From assembly GCA_964642165.1 (NCBI GenBank), contig CAZXOC010000009.1, forward strand, positions 1 through 55,186: a stretch of 55,186 nt of DNA, written 5' to 3'. Below the pieces are notes generated by a model that saw only the letters and a program-made list of their open reading frames with translations, searched no databases and had not been told where the DNA came from. This DNA is from CAYRVX01 sp964642165. GTDB lineage: Bacteria > Planctomycetota > Phycisphaerae > SM23-33. Both the position numbers and the translations under genes were made by a program. This document shows positions 8,343-17,474 of the stretch, piece by piece (position 1 is the first letter of the stretch; every line of letters starts with the position of its first letter).

Positions 8343-11144
8343 CTACCGCCACTGCTTTGCGACGGCCAGCATGAGCTCGTCGGTCCGCCGGGTCTGGTCG
8401 GCGGCCCAGGCATGCTTGTCCATCTGCTCCGTCCCCTTGTACAGCAGCGCCAGCGTGTGCGCCACCCACCGGCGGCAGCGGAGGATCTCGAAGCCGCCGA
8501 GGCGCTCGTACTCCATCGCCACCAGCCGCTCGTACTGCTTCTCGAGGTGGGCGATCTCGTCCTTGGGCTGCACGCGCGTCGTGCGGTACAGGTCCGACAG
8601 CGCGCCGTAGGCCATGTAGATCGGCCGGTGCTTGTGCGACTCCTTCAGCGCCGCCACGGCACTCTTGCGGACCTGCTCGCGGACGAGCTTCTCGTCCTTC
8701 CCGCCGGGCGCGCGGGCCACGTACACGTCGCCGACGGCGCGCGAGCTGAGGCAGAAGCCCCGGCTGACGAACGCCAGGGCCGGCTCGCGGTACTTCAGCT
8801 CGCCGGCGAGGCAGCGCCTGATCACCTCCCGGCACTCCGGCCGGCGGGAGTTGGCCAGGACGACGTTCTCGCCGTCGCAGAAGATCGGCACCCACGTGGC
8901 CCGGGGGACGTAGACGGCATTGGTCAGCAGGCGGTTGTACCCGGGGTTCATGGGCACCACGATCCAGCGGACGCCGCGGTCGTCGAGCGTGGCCAGCGGC
9001 TCCTCCCCGGCGAGGATTCGCCGCTGGAGCTTGTAGGTCTTGAGATGGTAGGCCTGCTGCGCCCGCCCGCCCAGGAACATCGTGCACTGCGGGCAATACC
9101 ACCGCAGGTACCCCTCCCAGCGCCACTCGTTGAAGACCCGCCCGCCCAGGTCGTTGTCCACCAGGAAGTCCTTGCAGTTCGGCGGGAACATCTGGTAGAC
9201 GATCATGTTGCGCAGCATGCTCTTGTAGCGCACGGTGGGGCTGTAGGGCAGGTAGCGCGCCAAGTTGCGCCGCGCCTGCATGGCGATGGTGAGGAAGACG
9301 GCCGCACCGACGAGGACCGTCGGGGCGATGCGCAGGACGGACGCCCCGATCGCCCGGCGCGCGGGCGCGTCGGCCGCCTTCGGCCCGCGCGGCCGCGGGA
9401 AGACCAGCCACGCCAGCGCGTCCCCCATCGCCGTGACCAGCCACTGCACGCGCGGCGCCAGCAGCGGGGCCAGCAGCAGCAGGCTCAGCGGGATGAACCG
9501 CCTCGCGCCGAACGCGAAATACGCGATGCCCAGGGCCGCCATGATCACGTCGAACGCGAACGTCCCGACTCGCCGAGCCGACCAGCGCTCGACCGCGACG
9601 CGACGAACGATCAGGCAGTAGACGGCGGCGACGCCCACGCCGATCGTCACCACCCCGATGGCCAGGTAGGCGATGACCGCGGCCAGCCAGCCGGCCTTCT
9701 GCCGCAGCACCCCCGGCATCTGCGAGGCCGCGCCCGGGCGATTGGCGATCCGCAACACGATGCGCCCGAACCCGCCCCAGGTGGGCAGGGCCTGGGCAAA
9801 CACCGCGATCGTCAGGCCGACGATGCCCACCAGGAGGACCAGATCGCCGGGGGTCAGCGGCTTGCGGCGGGCGAGCTTCACGCTCACGTGCAGGGGCACC
9901 AGGACGCAGAACAAGGCGACGATCCCGAAGAACTCCCACGTCGTGCCGAACGTGCGGATCTCGGCGGAGAACGGCGAGTGCCACTCGATGACGCTCCGCC
10001 ACAGCTCGCTGTCCCGCCCGGCCATCACGACAAACGGGTGCGTGAGGTTCCAGATCTCCCCGAACGACATGCTCAGTTTGGAGTAGTCGCGGGAGAGGTT
10101 GTGCACGCCGAAGGGCGTGACGACGCCGGCGAGGATCCATGCCCCGACGGTCGCCGCGATGAACTGCCAGCGGCCGGCGAACCAGGCCCCCAAGGCCGCG
10201 CGGTAGGCGGCCTTGACTTCCTCGGGGTCGCCCGCGGCGAGATCGCGCCGCCGGCGGAGCAGGACACACGCCGCCAGCACTACCAGGGCGGCAACCGTGG
10301 CGGCCGGAAAGGCCGACTTGGACCACCCGCCCTCCGTCGCGAACACCCAGGTGACCAGGCCCGCCGCGGCGGCCCACACGAAGCCCAGCAGTTGCCGCCG
10401 CAGCATCCGGCGACCGGCGCGCAGCGTCTCCTGCGCCGGATGGTGGAGGGCCGCCTGCCCGCTGTCGTACCAGACGAACGCCTGCGGCGCGATCAGGCAG
10501 ACGCACCAGAGGCCCATCGTCACCAGCCCCAGGAAGAACCCGCCGTGCAGGTTCGCCCAGACCAGCCCGAAGACGATCATCACCAGCCAGCTCCGGGAGG
10601 GCTTCTCGGCCGTGCGGTACAGCAGGTGCAGCATGACCGGGACGAACATCAGCGTGGTGAGGTTCGGGCGCAGGTCGATGAAGCTCCGCCCGGCGGCCAT
10701 CACCCCGCCCGCCACGATCAGGGCGACGGGCCAGCCGGCCCCGCGGCGCCGGCAGGCCAGGGCCAGGAACGTCGCGCCGGTCAGCAGCAGCAGGAGCTTG
10801 AGGACCAGCAGGCCGATCTCGCCGCTGCCCTCGTCGGCGGCGACGTGGCCGTCCTTCCCGCCGGCGGCCTTGTAGAAGAGGTAGTACAGCAGGTGGGTGC
10901 CCCAGTTCTGGTTGACCCAGACGCGGCCTTGGGTGTTGTAGGACCAGTCGTCGACCGAGCCGAGCTTGCCGTTGAGGATGTCGCGTCCGGCGGCCAGGGC
11001 CACGTACAGGTCGCCCGTCGGTCGCGGCACGGTCCAGACGGTCAGCACCGCCAGCACGACGACCATCAGCCCGACCAGGATCGCAAGAAACCGCCCGGTC
11101 GGACGTTCCGGCCCGGCGGGCGTCAGTTCGGCGTTCGTGCCCAT
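8343..11144 (-). CDS. large polytopic membrane protein, possibly a GT-C-type glycosyltransferase
   Basis: This 933-residue protein has a short cytoplasmic N-terminus, roughly 12-14 hydrophobic helices through about residue 600, and a soluble C-terminal domain. After the first helix comes an extracytoplasmic loop (GDLYVALAAGRDILNG, then WVNQNWGTHLLYYLFY). An acidic loop plus a W-N-x-W/H pattern is typical of GT-C (PMT/ArnT-like) enzymes, but I see no decisive motif. The C-terminal part includes an FNEWRWEGYLRWYCP segment as in related planctomycete proteins. The ATG at 11144 has GAGGAG upstream; the frame is open further. It lies 25 bp after top6A and is probably cotranscribed with it. Confidence 0.6.
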   Translation of the reverse strand: MGTNAELTPAGPERPTGRFLAILVGLMVVVLAVLTVWTVPRPTGDLYVALAAGRDILNGKLGSVDDWSYNTQGRVWVNQNWGTHLLYYLFYKAAGGKDGHVAADEGSGEIGLLVLKLLLLLTGATFLALACRRRGAGWPVALIVAGGVMAAGRSFIDLRPNLTTLMFVPVMLHLLYRTAEKPSRSWLVMIVFGLVWANLHGGFFLGLVTMGLWCVCLIAPQAFVWYDSGQAALHHPAQETLRAGRRMLRRQLLGFVWAAAAGLVTWVFATEGGWSKSAFPAATVAALVVLAACVLLRRRRDLAAGDPEEVKAAYRAALGAWFAGRWQFIAATVGAWILAGVVTPFGVHNLSRDYSKLSMSFGEIWNLTHPFVVMAGRDSELWRSVIEWHSPFSAEIRTFGTTWEFFGIVALFCVLVPLHVSVKLARRKPLTPGDLVLLVGIVGLTIAVFAQALPTWGGFGRIVLRIANRPGAASQMPGVLRQKAGWLAAVIAYLAIGVVTIGVGVAAVYCLIVRRVAVERWSARRVGTFAFDVIMAALGIAYFAFGARRFIPLSLLLLAPLLAPRVQWLVTAMGDALAWLVFPRPRGPKAADAPARRAIGASVLRIAPTVLVGAAVFLTIAMQARRNLARYLPYSPTVRYKSMLRNMIVYQMFPPNCKDFLVDNDLGGRVFNEWRWEGYLRWYCPQCTMFLGGRAQQAYHLKTYKLQRRILAGEEPLATLDDRGVRWIVVPMNPGYNRLLTNAVYVPRATWVPIFCDGENVVLANSRRPECREVIRRCLAGELKYREPALAFVSRGFCLSSRAVGDVYVARAPGGKDEKLVREQVRKSAVAALKESHKHRPIYMAYGALSDLYRTTRVQPKDEIAHLEKQYERLVAMEYERLGGFEILRCRRWVAHTLALLYKGTEQMDKHAWAADQTRRTDELMLAVAKQWR

Positions 11145-11169
11145 CGTCTCCTCGTCTCGCGCTGCGCCG

Positions 11170-12264
11170 CTACGGCAGGAAGGCCCGGACCTGGTCGAGT
11201 TTTCGCGGCAGATAGGTCTTGGCGACGTAGGCCAGCCCGTGCTTGGCCAGGGCCTGCTGCTCGACACGGACGCCCATCTCGAGCATCCGCTGGACGGCGT
11301 CCTGCCAGGACCGGTGATGCTGGATGAAGGGGTCGTTCCTCATCGCGTCGAGGGCCCGTTTGCGGTCCACCTCTTTGAGCGGGTGGGTCGGCAGCTTGTA
11401 CTGTACTATATCATCGGGCGTTACGCCGAGGAAGCGCGCCTGCGGGACGCAGAAAAACTCGTTGAGGTGCGCGGCGTTGCCGCTGCCGACCTTCAGCGTG
11501 CGATAGATGTTGAAGTACCCGTATGGGTCGCCGTCGGTGAAGACGTAGACCGGCAGCTTCCTGGCGTCGCTCAGCCGGCGAATGAAGCGGCGGCACGCGC
11601 GGCTCGGCACGCCCCCCATCGAGACCAGGATGCAGTGCCGCTCGTCGAAGAAGTTCTCCTCCACCAGCCGCTCGAACATGCCCTTCGTCTCGATGGCCAG
11701 GATGAACTTCGCCTTCGTGCGGAAGCCCAGCTCCTCCACGACCGTCGGCACGCTGTAGGCGCCGCTGCCGAACCGCGTGCAGTCGATCTCGACCCGCCGC
11801 CCCGTCCGGCGGTCGCGATCCACCACCACCAGCTCGCCCGCCACCTCCCCGCCGTGCTCGTCGGCGCGGAAGTGCAGCCGCTCGCGGTTGACCGTCAGCA
11901 TCGCCTCCACGTCGTCCATCACCGTGTCCGACTCGTCCTGCGAGGCGAACGCCGCCTCCCCCCAGTTGTACGCCTGGTAGTACGCCTCTCGCTTCGTCGA
12001 GTGCCGGCCGCTGCCGATCAGCTCCTTGCTCATCGCCAGCATCTTCAGCGTCTGCGCGAAGGTCTTGACCGTCCCGACCGTCAGCGTGCGGACCTTGTGG
12101 CGGCCGCGGAGCTGGAAGTAGCCCGGCCTGGGGCGGTAGCGGACGTTCGACAACGCCCGTATGGGCAGCTTCATCTGGGGCTTCTGCTTGCGCCGGATCC
12201 GCCGGTAGACGGTCTGGGCCTCGTCGCGGATCTTCGCAACGACGTCGGGGTCGCTGTCGGGCAT
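11170..12264 (-). CDS. top6A: type IIB DNA topoisomerase VI subunit A (Spo11/TOP6A family)
   Basis: This 364-residue protein is the DNA-cleaving subunit of topoisomerase VI, mainly an archaeal and plant enzyme and rare in bacteria. The winged-helix (5Y-CAP) domain has STKREAYYQAYNW, with Y96 the expected catalytic tyrosine, then SDTVMDDVEAML and RADEHGGEVAGEL. The Toprim domain has E192 (LAIETKG) and D244/D246 (FTDGDPYGYFNIY). All residues needed for cleavage appear present and the length is normal. The ATG at 12264 has GAAGGA 6 nt before it. No GHKL ATPase (top6B) lies in the window. It follows nrdR and an ATP-cone gene and precedes a membrane protein gene. JetD-type proteins share the fold, but no JetABC genes are present. 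Confidence 0.9.
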   Translation of the reverse strand: MPDSDPDVVAKIRDEAQTVYRRIRRKQKPQMKLPIRALSNVRYRPRPGYFQLRGRHKVRTLTVGTVKTFAQTLKMLAMSKELIGSGRHSTKREAYYQAYNWGEAAFASQDESDTVMDDVEAMLTVNRERLHFRADEHGGEVAGELVVVDRDRRTGRRVEIDCTRFGSGAYSVPTVVEELGFRTKAKFILAIETKGMFERLVEENFFDERHCILVSMGGVPSRACRRFIRRLSDARKLPVYVFTDGDPYGYFNIYRTLKVGSGNAAHLNEFFCVPQARFLGVTPDDIVQYKLPTHPLKEVDRKRALDAMRNDPFIQHHRSWQDAVQRMLEMGVRVEQQALAKHGLAYVAKTYLPRKLDQVRAFLP

Positions 12265-12392
12265 GATGGTCCTTCCACGGTGATGATCGGCCGTCAACCT
12301 TCGCCGATCCGCTCCTCGCCTGTGCACGTCGCGACGTGCCCCTCGGTCGCCTGCGCGAGGAGGCAAGACGCGCACGCACCCCGGCCTGCGGT

Positions 12393-12962
12393 TCAGCCGC
12401 CCCGCGCCGCGGACGCGTCGGCCCCCGCCGACAGGCGCACCGGCACGGCATCGGCCAGCCCGTACTGGGCGACGCGCTCGTTGAGCATGTCCAGGACGTC
12501 CTGTCGGGAGACGACGGTGGCCTCGGCCCCCAGCAGGGCCCCCTCGACTTCGCCGGCGAGGAGGCGCCCGGTCCTCGGCGAGAGGAACCAGCTCCGCTGG
12601 GCCAGCTCGCCGAGCCAGCTCTTGTCCCAGAGGGTGGTCCGGCCGTCGTCGTGGCGGACGCGCAGCCGGCTTCGTCGGAGCCGGCGTTCGGTGCGGCAGG
12701 ATTGCAGCGACTCGGCCGCCCGCATCAGGCGGCACCGCCGCAGCACCTTGATGGCCATCTCGAAGATCGCGGCGCTGGAGACGCGACTCCAGCCGCAGCG
12801 CCGAAGGTGGATGCCGATGGCCTGGGCGAGCTGGTCGGCGTCCCGGAAGCGGCCGCCCGACGCGCGCATGGCGCGGAACAGCGCCGCCGCCAGCTTGTGG
12901 ACGTCGAAGGCCTCCTCCGTTCCGTCCCGCTTGACAACCCGGACCGTCCCTGATCCGTTCAC
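12393..12962 (-). CDS. tandem ATP-cone domain protein
   Basis: This 189-residue soluble protein begins with a clear ATP-cone (VVKRDGTEEAFDVHKLAAAL, about residues 5-85), the nucleotide-sensing module of NrdR and ribonucleotide reductases. The second half (VRHDDGRTTLWDKSWLGELA to about residue 170) has the same layout and looks like a second, diverged ATP-cone; that reading is my inference. No catalytic domain is attached. The start is a GTG at 12962 with AAAGG 9 nt upstream; no ATG fits the conserved start. It lies 44 bp after nrdR and 128 bp before top6A. A role in sensing ATP/dATP or deoxynucleotide state is plausible but unproven. Confidence 0.7.
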   Translation of the reverse strand: MNGSGTVRVVKRDGTEEAFDVHKLAAALFRAMRASGGRFRDADQLAQAIGIHLRRCGWSRVSSAAIFEMAIKVLRRCRLMRAAESLQSCRTERRLRRSRLRVRHDDGRTTLWDKSWLGELAQRSWFLSPRTGRLLAGEVEGALLGAEATVVSRQDVLDMLNERVAQYGLADAVPVRLSAGADASAARGG

Positions 12963-13006
12963 GGCTTGGGCCCTTTCCTTGCCGGACAGGCACGCCGCCC
13001 GGTGCC

Positions 13007-13504
13007 CTACGTCTTCTCGAACAACTCCTTTTGCTCGGCGCCCACGACGGGGCGATCCCTCACCTCGGTGGCCTCCTGGATCAACTCGCCCACGTCGTCG
13101 AAGTCCCGGTAGACGCAGGCGAAGCGCATGTAGGCGATCTTGTCCACCTCCTGAAGCAGCTCCCCGACCGTGTCGCCGATGAAGCGGGAGGGCACGTCCT
13201 TCTCGAAGTTCTGGAAGATCCGCTCCTCCACCGCCTCGACGATCGCCCGGATCTGCCCGTCGCTGACGCGCCGCTTGTAACACGCCCGATCCAGGCCGGT
13301 GATCACCTTCTGACGCTCGTACGGCTGCCGCGAGCCGTCCTTCTTGATCACCGTCAGGCGGATGGTCTCCTCCGGCCGCTCGTACGTCGTGAACCGGCGC
13401 TTGCAGGCCAGACACTCCCGGCGCCGGCGGACCACCTTCCCCCCTTCGCTGCTGCGGGAGTCCACGACCCGGTCGTGATCTTGTCCACAGAATGGGCACT
13501 GCAT
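13007..13504 (-). CDS. nrdR: transcriptional repressor NrdR
   Basis: This 165-residue regulator of ribonucleotide reductase genes has the N-terminal zinc ribbon (MQCPFCGQDHDRVVDSR and CLACKRRFTTYE), followed by an ATP-cone (IRLTVIKKDGSRQPYERQKV) that senses ATP/dATP. The length is normal for the family. The frame extends upstream to 13540, but I chose the ATG at 13504 because the conserved protein starts there, GAGG lies 9 nt before it, and 13540 is only about 8 nt from the predicted transcription start. It is the first gene of a minus-strand unit. The nrdDG genes 26 kb away are natural targets, although I found no clear tandem NrdR boxes there. Confidence 0.95.
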   Translation of the reverse strand: MQCPFCGQDHDRVVDSRSSEGGKVVRRRRECLACKRRFTTYERPEETIRLTVIKKDGSRQPYERQKVITGLDRACYKRRVSDGQIRAIVEAVEERIFQNFEKDVPSRFIGDTVGELLQEVDKIAYMRFACVYRDFDDVGELIQEATEVRDRPVVGAEQKELFEKT

Positions 13505-13554
13505 CGGCCGCGCCTCAGCGTAGATCACCTGCGCCAACATATAGGACGACGCAG

Positions 13555-13583
13555 AGTGTAAGCCGCCATATCTTGGGTGTCAA
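13555..13583 (-). promoter_or_regulatory. sigma70-type promoter for nrdR unit
   Basis: On the minus strand TTGACA (13583-13578), a 17-bp spacer and TACACT (13560-13555) form a near-consensus housekeeping promoter. Transcription should start near 13548, about 44 nt before the chosen nrdR start. Confidence 0.75.
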
Positions 13584-13775
13584 GCAAAACCGCTGGGGTC
13601 TCGCGGCCGGGCGGGACGCCCCAGTGCGCGGGATCCAAGTGCACGAGGTTTCCACGGACTGTCCACCTTCCGCCCACCGCCCTGTCGACGGGCGGTCCCC
13701 TCGGCCCCGACGCCGTGCGGCGCTGCTAAGGCCCGGCCGCCGGCGCGACGATAACCCTGCGCGGAGGTGAAGCAG

Positions 13776-14936
13776 ATGGCTCGGCTGACACGAAGACACA
13801 AGCAGGCGGCCGCAGCCGCCCTGGCCCTGGCCTGCTGCCTGCCGCCCGCCCCGCGCGCCGCGGCCGACGATCTCGCCGCCCAGGCCGGGCGCATCGCGCG
13901 GAAAGAGGTCCGCCGCCTTGGCGAAGGGTACACGGCCCGCATCGACGGCCAGCGGCACATCGTCTACGTCAGCGCCTTGGACGGCAAGCACTTGGACAAG
14001 ACGCTGCGACTGCTGACGGCCTTCACCGACGCGTACCGGCGAACGCTGCCGGCGGTCACGCCGGCCTGGAACGTCACCGTCGTCCTGCCGACCGTGGAGG
14101 ACTACCGCAAGGGCAAGCTCCCTTTCAAGCGCTGCGCGGGCTTCTACAGCCCCGCCGAGCGTCGCCTCGTCAGCATCGACCGCGGGCGAACGCTCGTCCA
14201 CGAGTTCACCCACGCCCTGCACCACGCCGACACGGCCGCGGCGAAACAGGTCCATCCCGTCTGGGTCTGCGAAGGCTTGGCCACGCTGTTCGAGGCGAGC
14301 CGGATCACCCCGGCCGGCCTGGTGCCGCAGGTGGACCGGCGCCTGCCCGCGCTGCAGCGGGCGCTCAAGGACAACAAGGCCATCCCCCTGCGGCACCTGC
14401 TGGCCATGGACAGCGAGGCGTTCCGGAAGGACGCGGAGCTGGCCTACGCGGAGGCCCGCTACGTCATGTACTACCTCTACGCCCGCGGGTGCCTGGCCGA
14501 CTGGTACAAGCGGTACAAGGCCGCGTTCCTCCGCGACCGCAACGGCCTCAAGGCGTTGGAGGCGACGTTGGGCGGCCGCCTGTTCCAGATCGAGCCCCAG
14601 TGGAAGCAGTGGGTGCTCCAGCTTCGCGTACCGTCATACGAGCGCCGCGTCCAACAGGGGCGGCTCGGGCTCGAGGTGAAGAAGGGCACGGCGGGCGTGA
14701 AGGTGGTCGGCCTCGTGCCCGGCAGCGCCGCCGAAATCGCCGGGCGGATCCGCGTCAACGACATCATCGAGACCTTCAACGGCCACGAGATCACCAACCC
14801 CGGCGAGCTGATCGGCGCGATCCGTTCGGCCGGGGCGCTGCGGACCGTCAAGGTCCGCCTTCGCCGCGGCGGGCGAACGATGACCGTGGCGCAGCCGCTG
14901 GGCATCCCCTCGGCGCGCCTCGCCGCCCAGCGGTAG
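13776..14936 (+). CDS. exported gluzincin-like metalloprotease with C-terminal PDZ domain
   Basis: This 386-residue protein has an N-terminal signal peptide (ALALACCLPPAPRAAADD). The middle domain carries a zinc-protease motif, H142-E143-F-T-H146 in LVHEFTHALHH, with E166 in WVCEGLATLFE as the expected third ligand. That arrangement fits basic-secretory/peptidase-MA-like gluzincins. The last 100 residues form a PDZ domain (GLEVKKGTAGVKVVGLVPGS, then RVNDIIETFNGHEI). It probably acts in the periplasm; its substrate is unknown. The ATG at 13776 has GGAGG 8 nt upstream; an in-frame GTG at 13767 overlaps that site and is less likely. Confidence 0.82.
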   Translation: MARLTRRHKQAAAAALALACCLPPAPRAAADDLAAQAGRIARKEVRRLGEGYTARIDGQRHIVYVSALDGKHLDKTLRLLTAFTDAYRRTLPAVTPAWNVTVVLPTVEDYRKGKLPFKRCAGFYSPAERRLVSIDRGRTLVHEFTHALHHADTAAAKQVHPVWVCEGLATLFEASRITPAGLVPQVDRRLPALQRALKDNKAIPLRHLLAMDSEAFRKDAELAYAEARYVMYYLYARGCLADWYKRYKAAFLRDRNGLKALEATLGGRLFQIEPQWKQWVLQLRVPSYERRVQQGRLGLEVKKGTAGVKVVGLVPGSAAEIAGRIRVNDIIETFNGHEITNPGELIGAIRSAGALRTVKVRLRRGGRTMTVAQPLGIPSARLAAQR

Positions 14937-14963
14937 GCCCGGGACGGACGGGCGATCCCGGGC
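14937..14963. terminator. bidirectional terminator-like hairpin between convergent genes
   Basis: A perfect 8-bp inverted repeat, GCCCGGGA (14937-14944) and TCCCGGGC (14956-14963), lies between the convergent protease and permease genes. There is no T-run, as is common in very GC-rich genomes, so termination is inferred from position and stem strength. Confidence 0.4.
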
Positions 14964-14971
14964 GCCGCCGC

Positions 14972-16423
14972 TCAGTGGATCGCGTGCGTGACGGCCCCCA
15001 CGACGTACTGCAGGACGAACAGGGCGGCGAAGACGTAGACGACGACGGGGCACTGCCTCGCGCGCCCGCTGATGAGCTTCCCGAAGGCGTAGCTGATGAA
15101 CCCGATGGCGATGCCCGTCGCGATGGAGTACGTGAACGGGATGCTCACCAGCGCCAGGAAGGCCGGCAGGCTCTCGGTGATATCATCCCACTCGACCTGC
15201 TTCATCGCCCGCATCATCATCGCGCCGACCACGATCAGCGCGGGGGCGATCATCGGGTAGCGGAGCAGCTTCGGCGCCCCGGCCGGGGCAATGTTCACCC
15301 CGCCGCCGATCATCTCCACCAGCGGCTGGAACAGCAGCGCCGCCAGCATGCACAGGCCCGCGACGATCGCTGCCAAGCCCGTCCTCGCGCCCGAGGCCAC
15401 GCCCGTGATCGACTCGATGTAGCTGGTGACCGTGCTCGTCCCGAGCATCCCGCCGATCACCGTGCCCCCCGCGTCGGCGGCCAGGGCGTGCTGGGCCCGA
15501 GGAAGGTTGCGGCCGCGCATTAGGTTCGCGCGGTTGGCCACCCCCACCAGCGTGCCGACCGTGTCGAACAGGTCCATGAACAGCAGCACGAAGGCGAAGC
15601 CGATCACCTCCAGGGCGTGCGGGCCGAAGAGCTTGCCGCCGAGGGACGCGAAGCCGCCCCAGAACGCCCCGGCCGTCGCGCCCAGGCCGTGCGGCACGCC
15701 CACCATGCCGTGGTATGCCACGCTCGGCACGTCCCAGATCGCCCCGACCAGCCACGTGGCCAGCGTCGTGGCCAGCAGGCCGATCAGGATCGCCCCGCGC
15801 ACCTCGAACGCCAGCAGCGCCAGCGTGATCCCCAGCCCCAGCAGCGTCAGCCCGGCTACGTAGTTCCCGTGGATGTTCGCCAGGGCGACGTACGTGGCAG
15901 GATGCCCCTGGATCAGGTTGCCCATCTCAAAGCCGATCAGCGCGATGAACAGGCCGATGCCGGCGGCGATCCCGCTCTTCAGCGCGTCGGGAATGGCGTT
16001 GAGGAGCATCGAGCGCAGGCCGACGGTCGACAGCAGCAGGAAGAGGATGCCGACCGCCGCCGTCAGGGCGAGCGCCTCGGGCCAGATCAGGTGGAACGCC
16101 CCGGTCGGGGCCGACGAGGTCGCCGGCGCCGTCGTCGCGACGTACGCCACGCCCCCGCACAGCGTGAAGACGAAGAAGATGTTCTCCCCCATGCCCGGCG
16201 CCAGGGCGATCGGGTAGTTCGCCAGCAGACCCATCAGGAAGCACGCCAGCGCCGAGGCGATGCACGTGGCCATGAACACGCCGCCCTTGTCCATCCCCGC
16301 CTTGCCCAGCACGGCCGGCTGGACGAACAGGATGTAGCTCATGGCCATGAACGTGGTCAGGCCCCCGAGAACTTCCCGGCCCACCGTGCTCTGCCGCTCG
16401 CGGATGCGGAAGTATGCCAGCAT
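14972..16423 (-). CDS. purine (adenine/guanine/hypoxanthine) permease, AzgA type NCS2 family
   Basis: This 483-residue transporter has about 12-14 membrane segments. It begins MLAYFRIRERQSTVGREVLG and contains TTFMAMSYILFVQP, APGMGENIFFVFTLCG and the substrate-site region LLFMDLFDTVGTLVGVANRA, all typical of AzgA-type nucleobase permeases. These proteins import adenine, guanine or hypoxanthine with protons. The ATG at 16423 has AAGGAG 8 nt upstream; six upstream codons in frame are not needed. It appears monocistronic and converges on the metalloprotease gene. Confidence 0.92.
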   Translation of the reverse strand: MLAYFRIRERQSTVGREVLGGLTTFMAMSYILFVQPAVLGKAGMDKGGVFMATCIASALACFLMGLLANYPIALAPGMGENIFFVFTLCGGVAYVATTAPATSSAPTGAFHLIWPEALALTAAVGILFLLLSTVGLRSMLLNAIPDALKSGIAAGIGLFIALIGFEMGNLIQGHPATYVALANIHGNYVAGLTLLGLGITLALLAFEVRGAILIGLLATTLATWLVGAIWDVPSVAYHGMVGVPHGLGATAGAFWGGFASLGGKLFGPHALEVIGFAFVLLFMDLFDTVGTLVGVANRANLMRGRNLPRAQHALAADAGGTVIGGMLGTSTVTSYIESITGVASGARTGLAAIVAGLCMLAALLFQPLVEMIGGGVNIAPAGAPKLLRYPMIAPALIVVGAMMMRAMKQVEWDDITESLPAFLALVSIPFTYSIATGIAIGFISYAFGKLISGRARQCPVVVYVFAALFVLQYVVGAVTHAIH

Positions 16424-16534
16424 CGTTCGGCTCCTTGCCACCAGCCCGGAAGACAGGCCCGATTGTGCTGCGTGCGGCGTCGACTTGTCAACGCCCCGTC
16501 GCGCCGCGGGGGCCCGCGGCGCCGGACGGCTCGA

Positions 16535-17434
16535 TCACGAGTCCGCCTCCATCCGCTCGGCCAGGTCGCGGCAGCTCTCCTGGCGCGCCGCGGCGCTCCG
16601 GTGGATCTCGTTACCTTCATCCGGGACCATCTCGGCCACCTGCCCGAAGGCCTCGGCGGCCTGGCTCCACATTCCGCTTGTCTCCAGCTCTTCGGCCTGG
16701 CGGTACGTGCGGCGAACCTCCTCGCACAGCTCGTCCTGGGCCGCATCGAGCATCTGCCGGTCGCTCGGTTCTTCCAGCTTCTCCAGCCCTCGCTGGGCGA
16801 GGTACACGCGGAAGCACTTGACGCACTCATAGAGGCTGCCCGCCTGCGCGTCGCGGCGGGCATAGGCGGCCCGGGCCTCCGCCAGGGGGCGGCGCGGGCC
16901 GACCATGTCCTCCACCCTGACCAGCTCCTCGCCCAGCGCGCCGGCGATGTCGTCGTCGGTCAGGTCCGCCGCCGCCGCCAGGGTCGTCGGCGCCGCCGAC
17001 ACCGCGGCCCTCGCCGTCATGCCGCGCACCGTCCGGAAGAACGAGACCATCATGAAGATGTACATCCCGAACATGGTCTGGACGACGAGCAGCCCCGCCG
17101 CCCCCGTCGCGATGCCCGCGATGCCGAACCCCCTGCCGCGGAGCTTCCGGACCAGCACGGCGATCCCGAGCCCGATCCCGACCGGGGCGCACAGCAGCCC
17201 CAGGCCGGGAATGAAGCCGCACACGCCGAACACCAGCGCCGCGACGGCCTTGCCGCCGATGGGCTGGCTGCCGGGGCCGGCCGCCGCCACTCGAGGCACC
17301 ACCGGCGGCGGGGCCGCGACCCCGGGCGACAGCGTCACCACGCGCCCGCACGCCGGGCACGGCACGCGCCGCTCGCCCGAGCCGATCTCCGTCCGGATCG
17401 CCTGACCGCACTGGCATGTGAACTCGACTTTCAC
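16535..17434 (-). CDS. zinc-ribbon membrane protein with C-terminal helical domain (paralogue of downstream-numbered neighbour)
   Basis: This 299-residue protein opens with a two-CxxC zinc ribbon (FTCQCGQAIRTE and VPCPACGRVV) and a Pro/Ala linker. Two or three membrane helices follow (GGKAVAALVFGVCGFIPGLG to the MFGMYIFMMV region), resembling DUF4190 proteins. The C-terminal 150 residues are helical and repeat-like (FGQVAEMVPDEGNEIHRSA). The start is a GTG at 17434 because the ribbon begins there and GAGG lies 6 nt upstream. It is a tandem paralogue of the gene at 17475-18437. The function is unknown; the ribbon faces the cytoplasm if the topology is as drawn. Confidence 0.7.
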   Translation of the reverse strand: MKVEFTCQCGQAIRTEIGSGERRVPCPACGRVVTLSPGVAAPPPVVPRVAAAGPGSQPIGGKAVAALVFGVCGFIPGLGLLCAPVGIGLGIAVLVRKLRGRGFGIAGIATGAAGLLVVQTMFGMYIFMMVSFFRTVRGMTARAAVSAAPTTLAAAADLTDDDIAGALGEELVRVEDMVGPRRPLAEARAAYARRDAQAGSLYECVKCFRVYLAQRGLEKLEEPSDRQMLDAAQDELCEEVRRTYRQAEELETSGMWSQAAEAFGQVAEMVPDEGNEIHRSAAARQESCRDLAERMEADS

Positions 17435-17474
17435 GCCTCGCCTCGAACCTCCCCCCAAACCCCGGCCGCGCGCC

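Noticed and set aside
11170..12264. Wadjet/JetD anti-plasmid component
   Set aside because: The fold family is shared, but the full TOP6A motifs fit topoisomerase VI A better and no JetABC genes are nearby.
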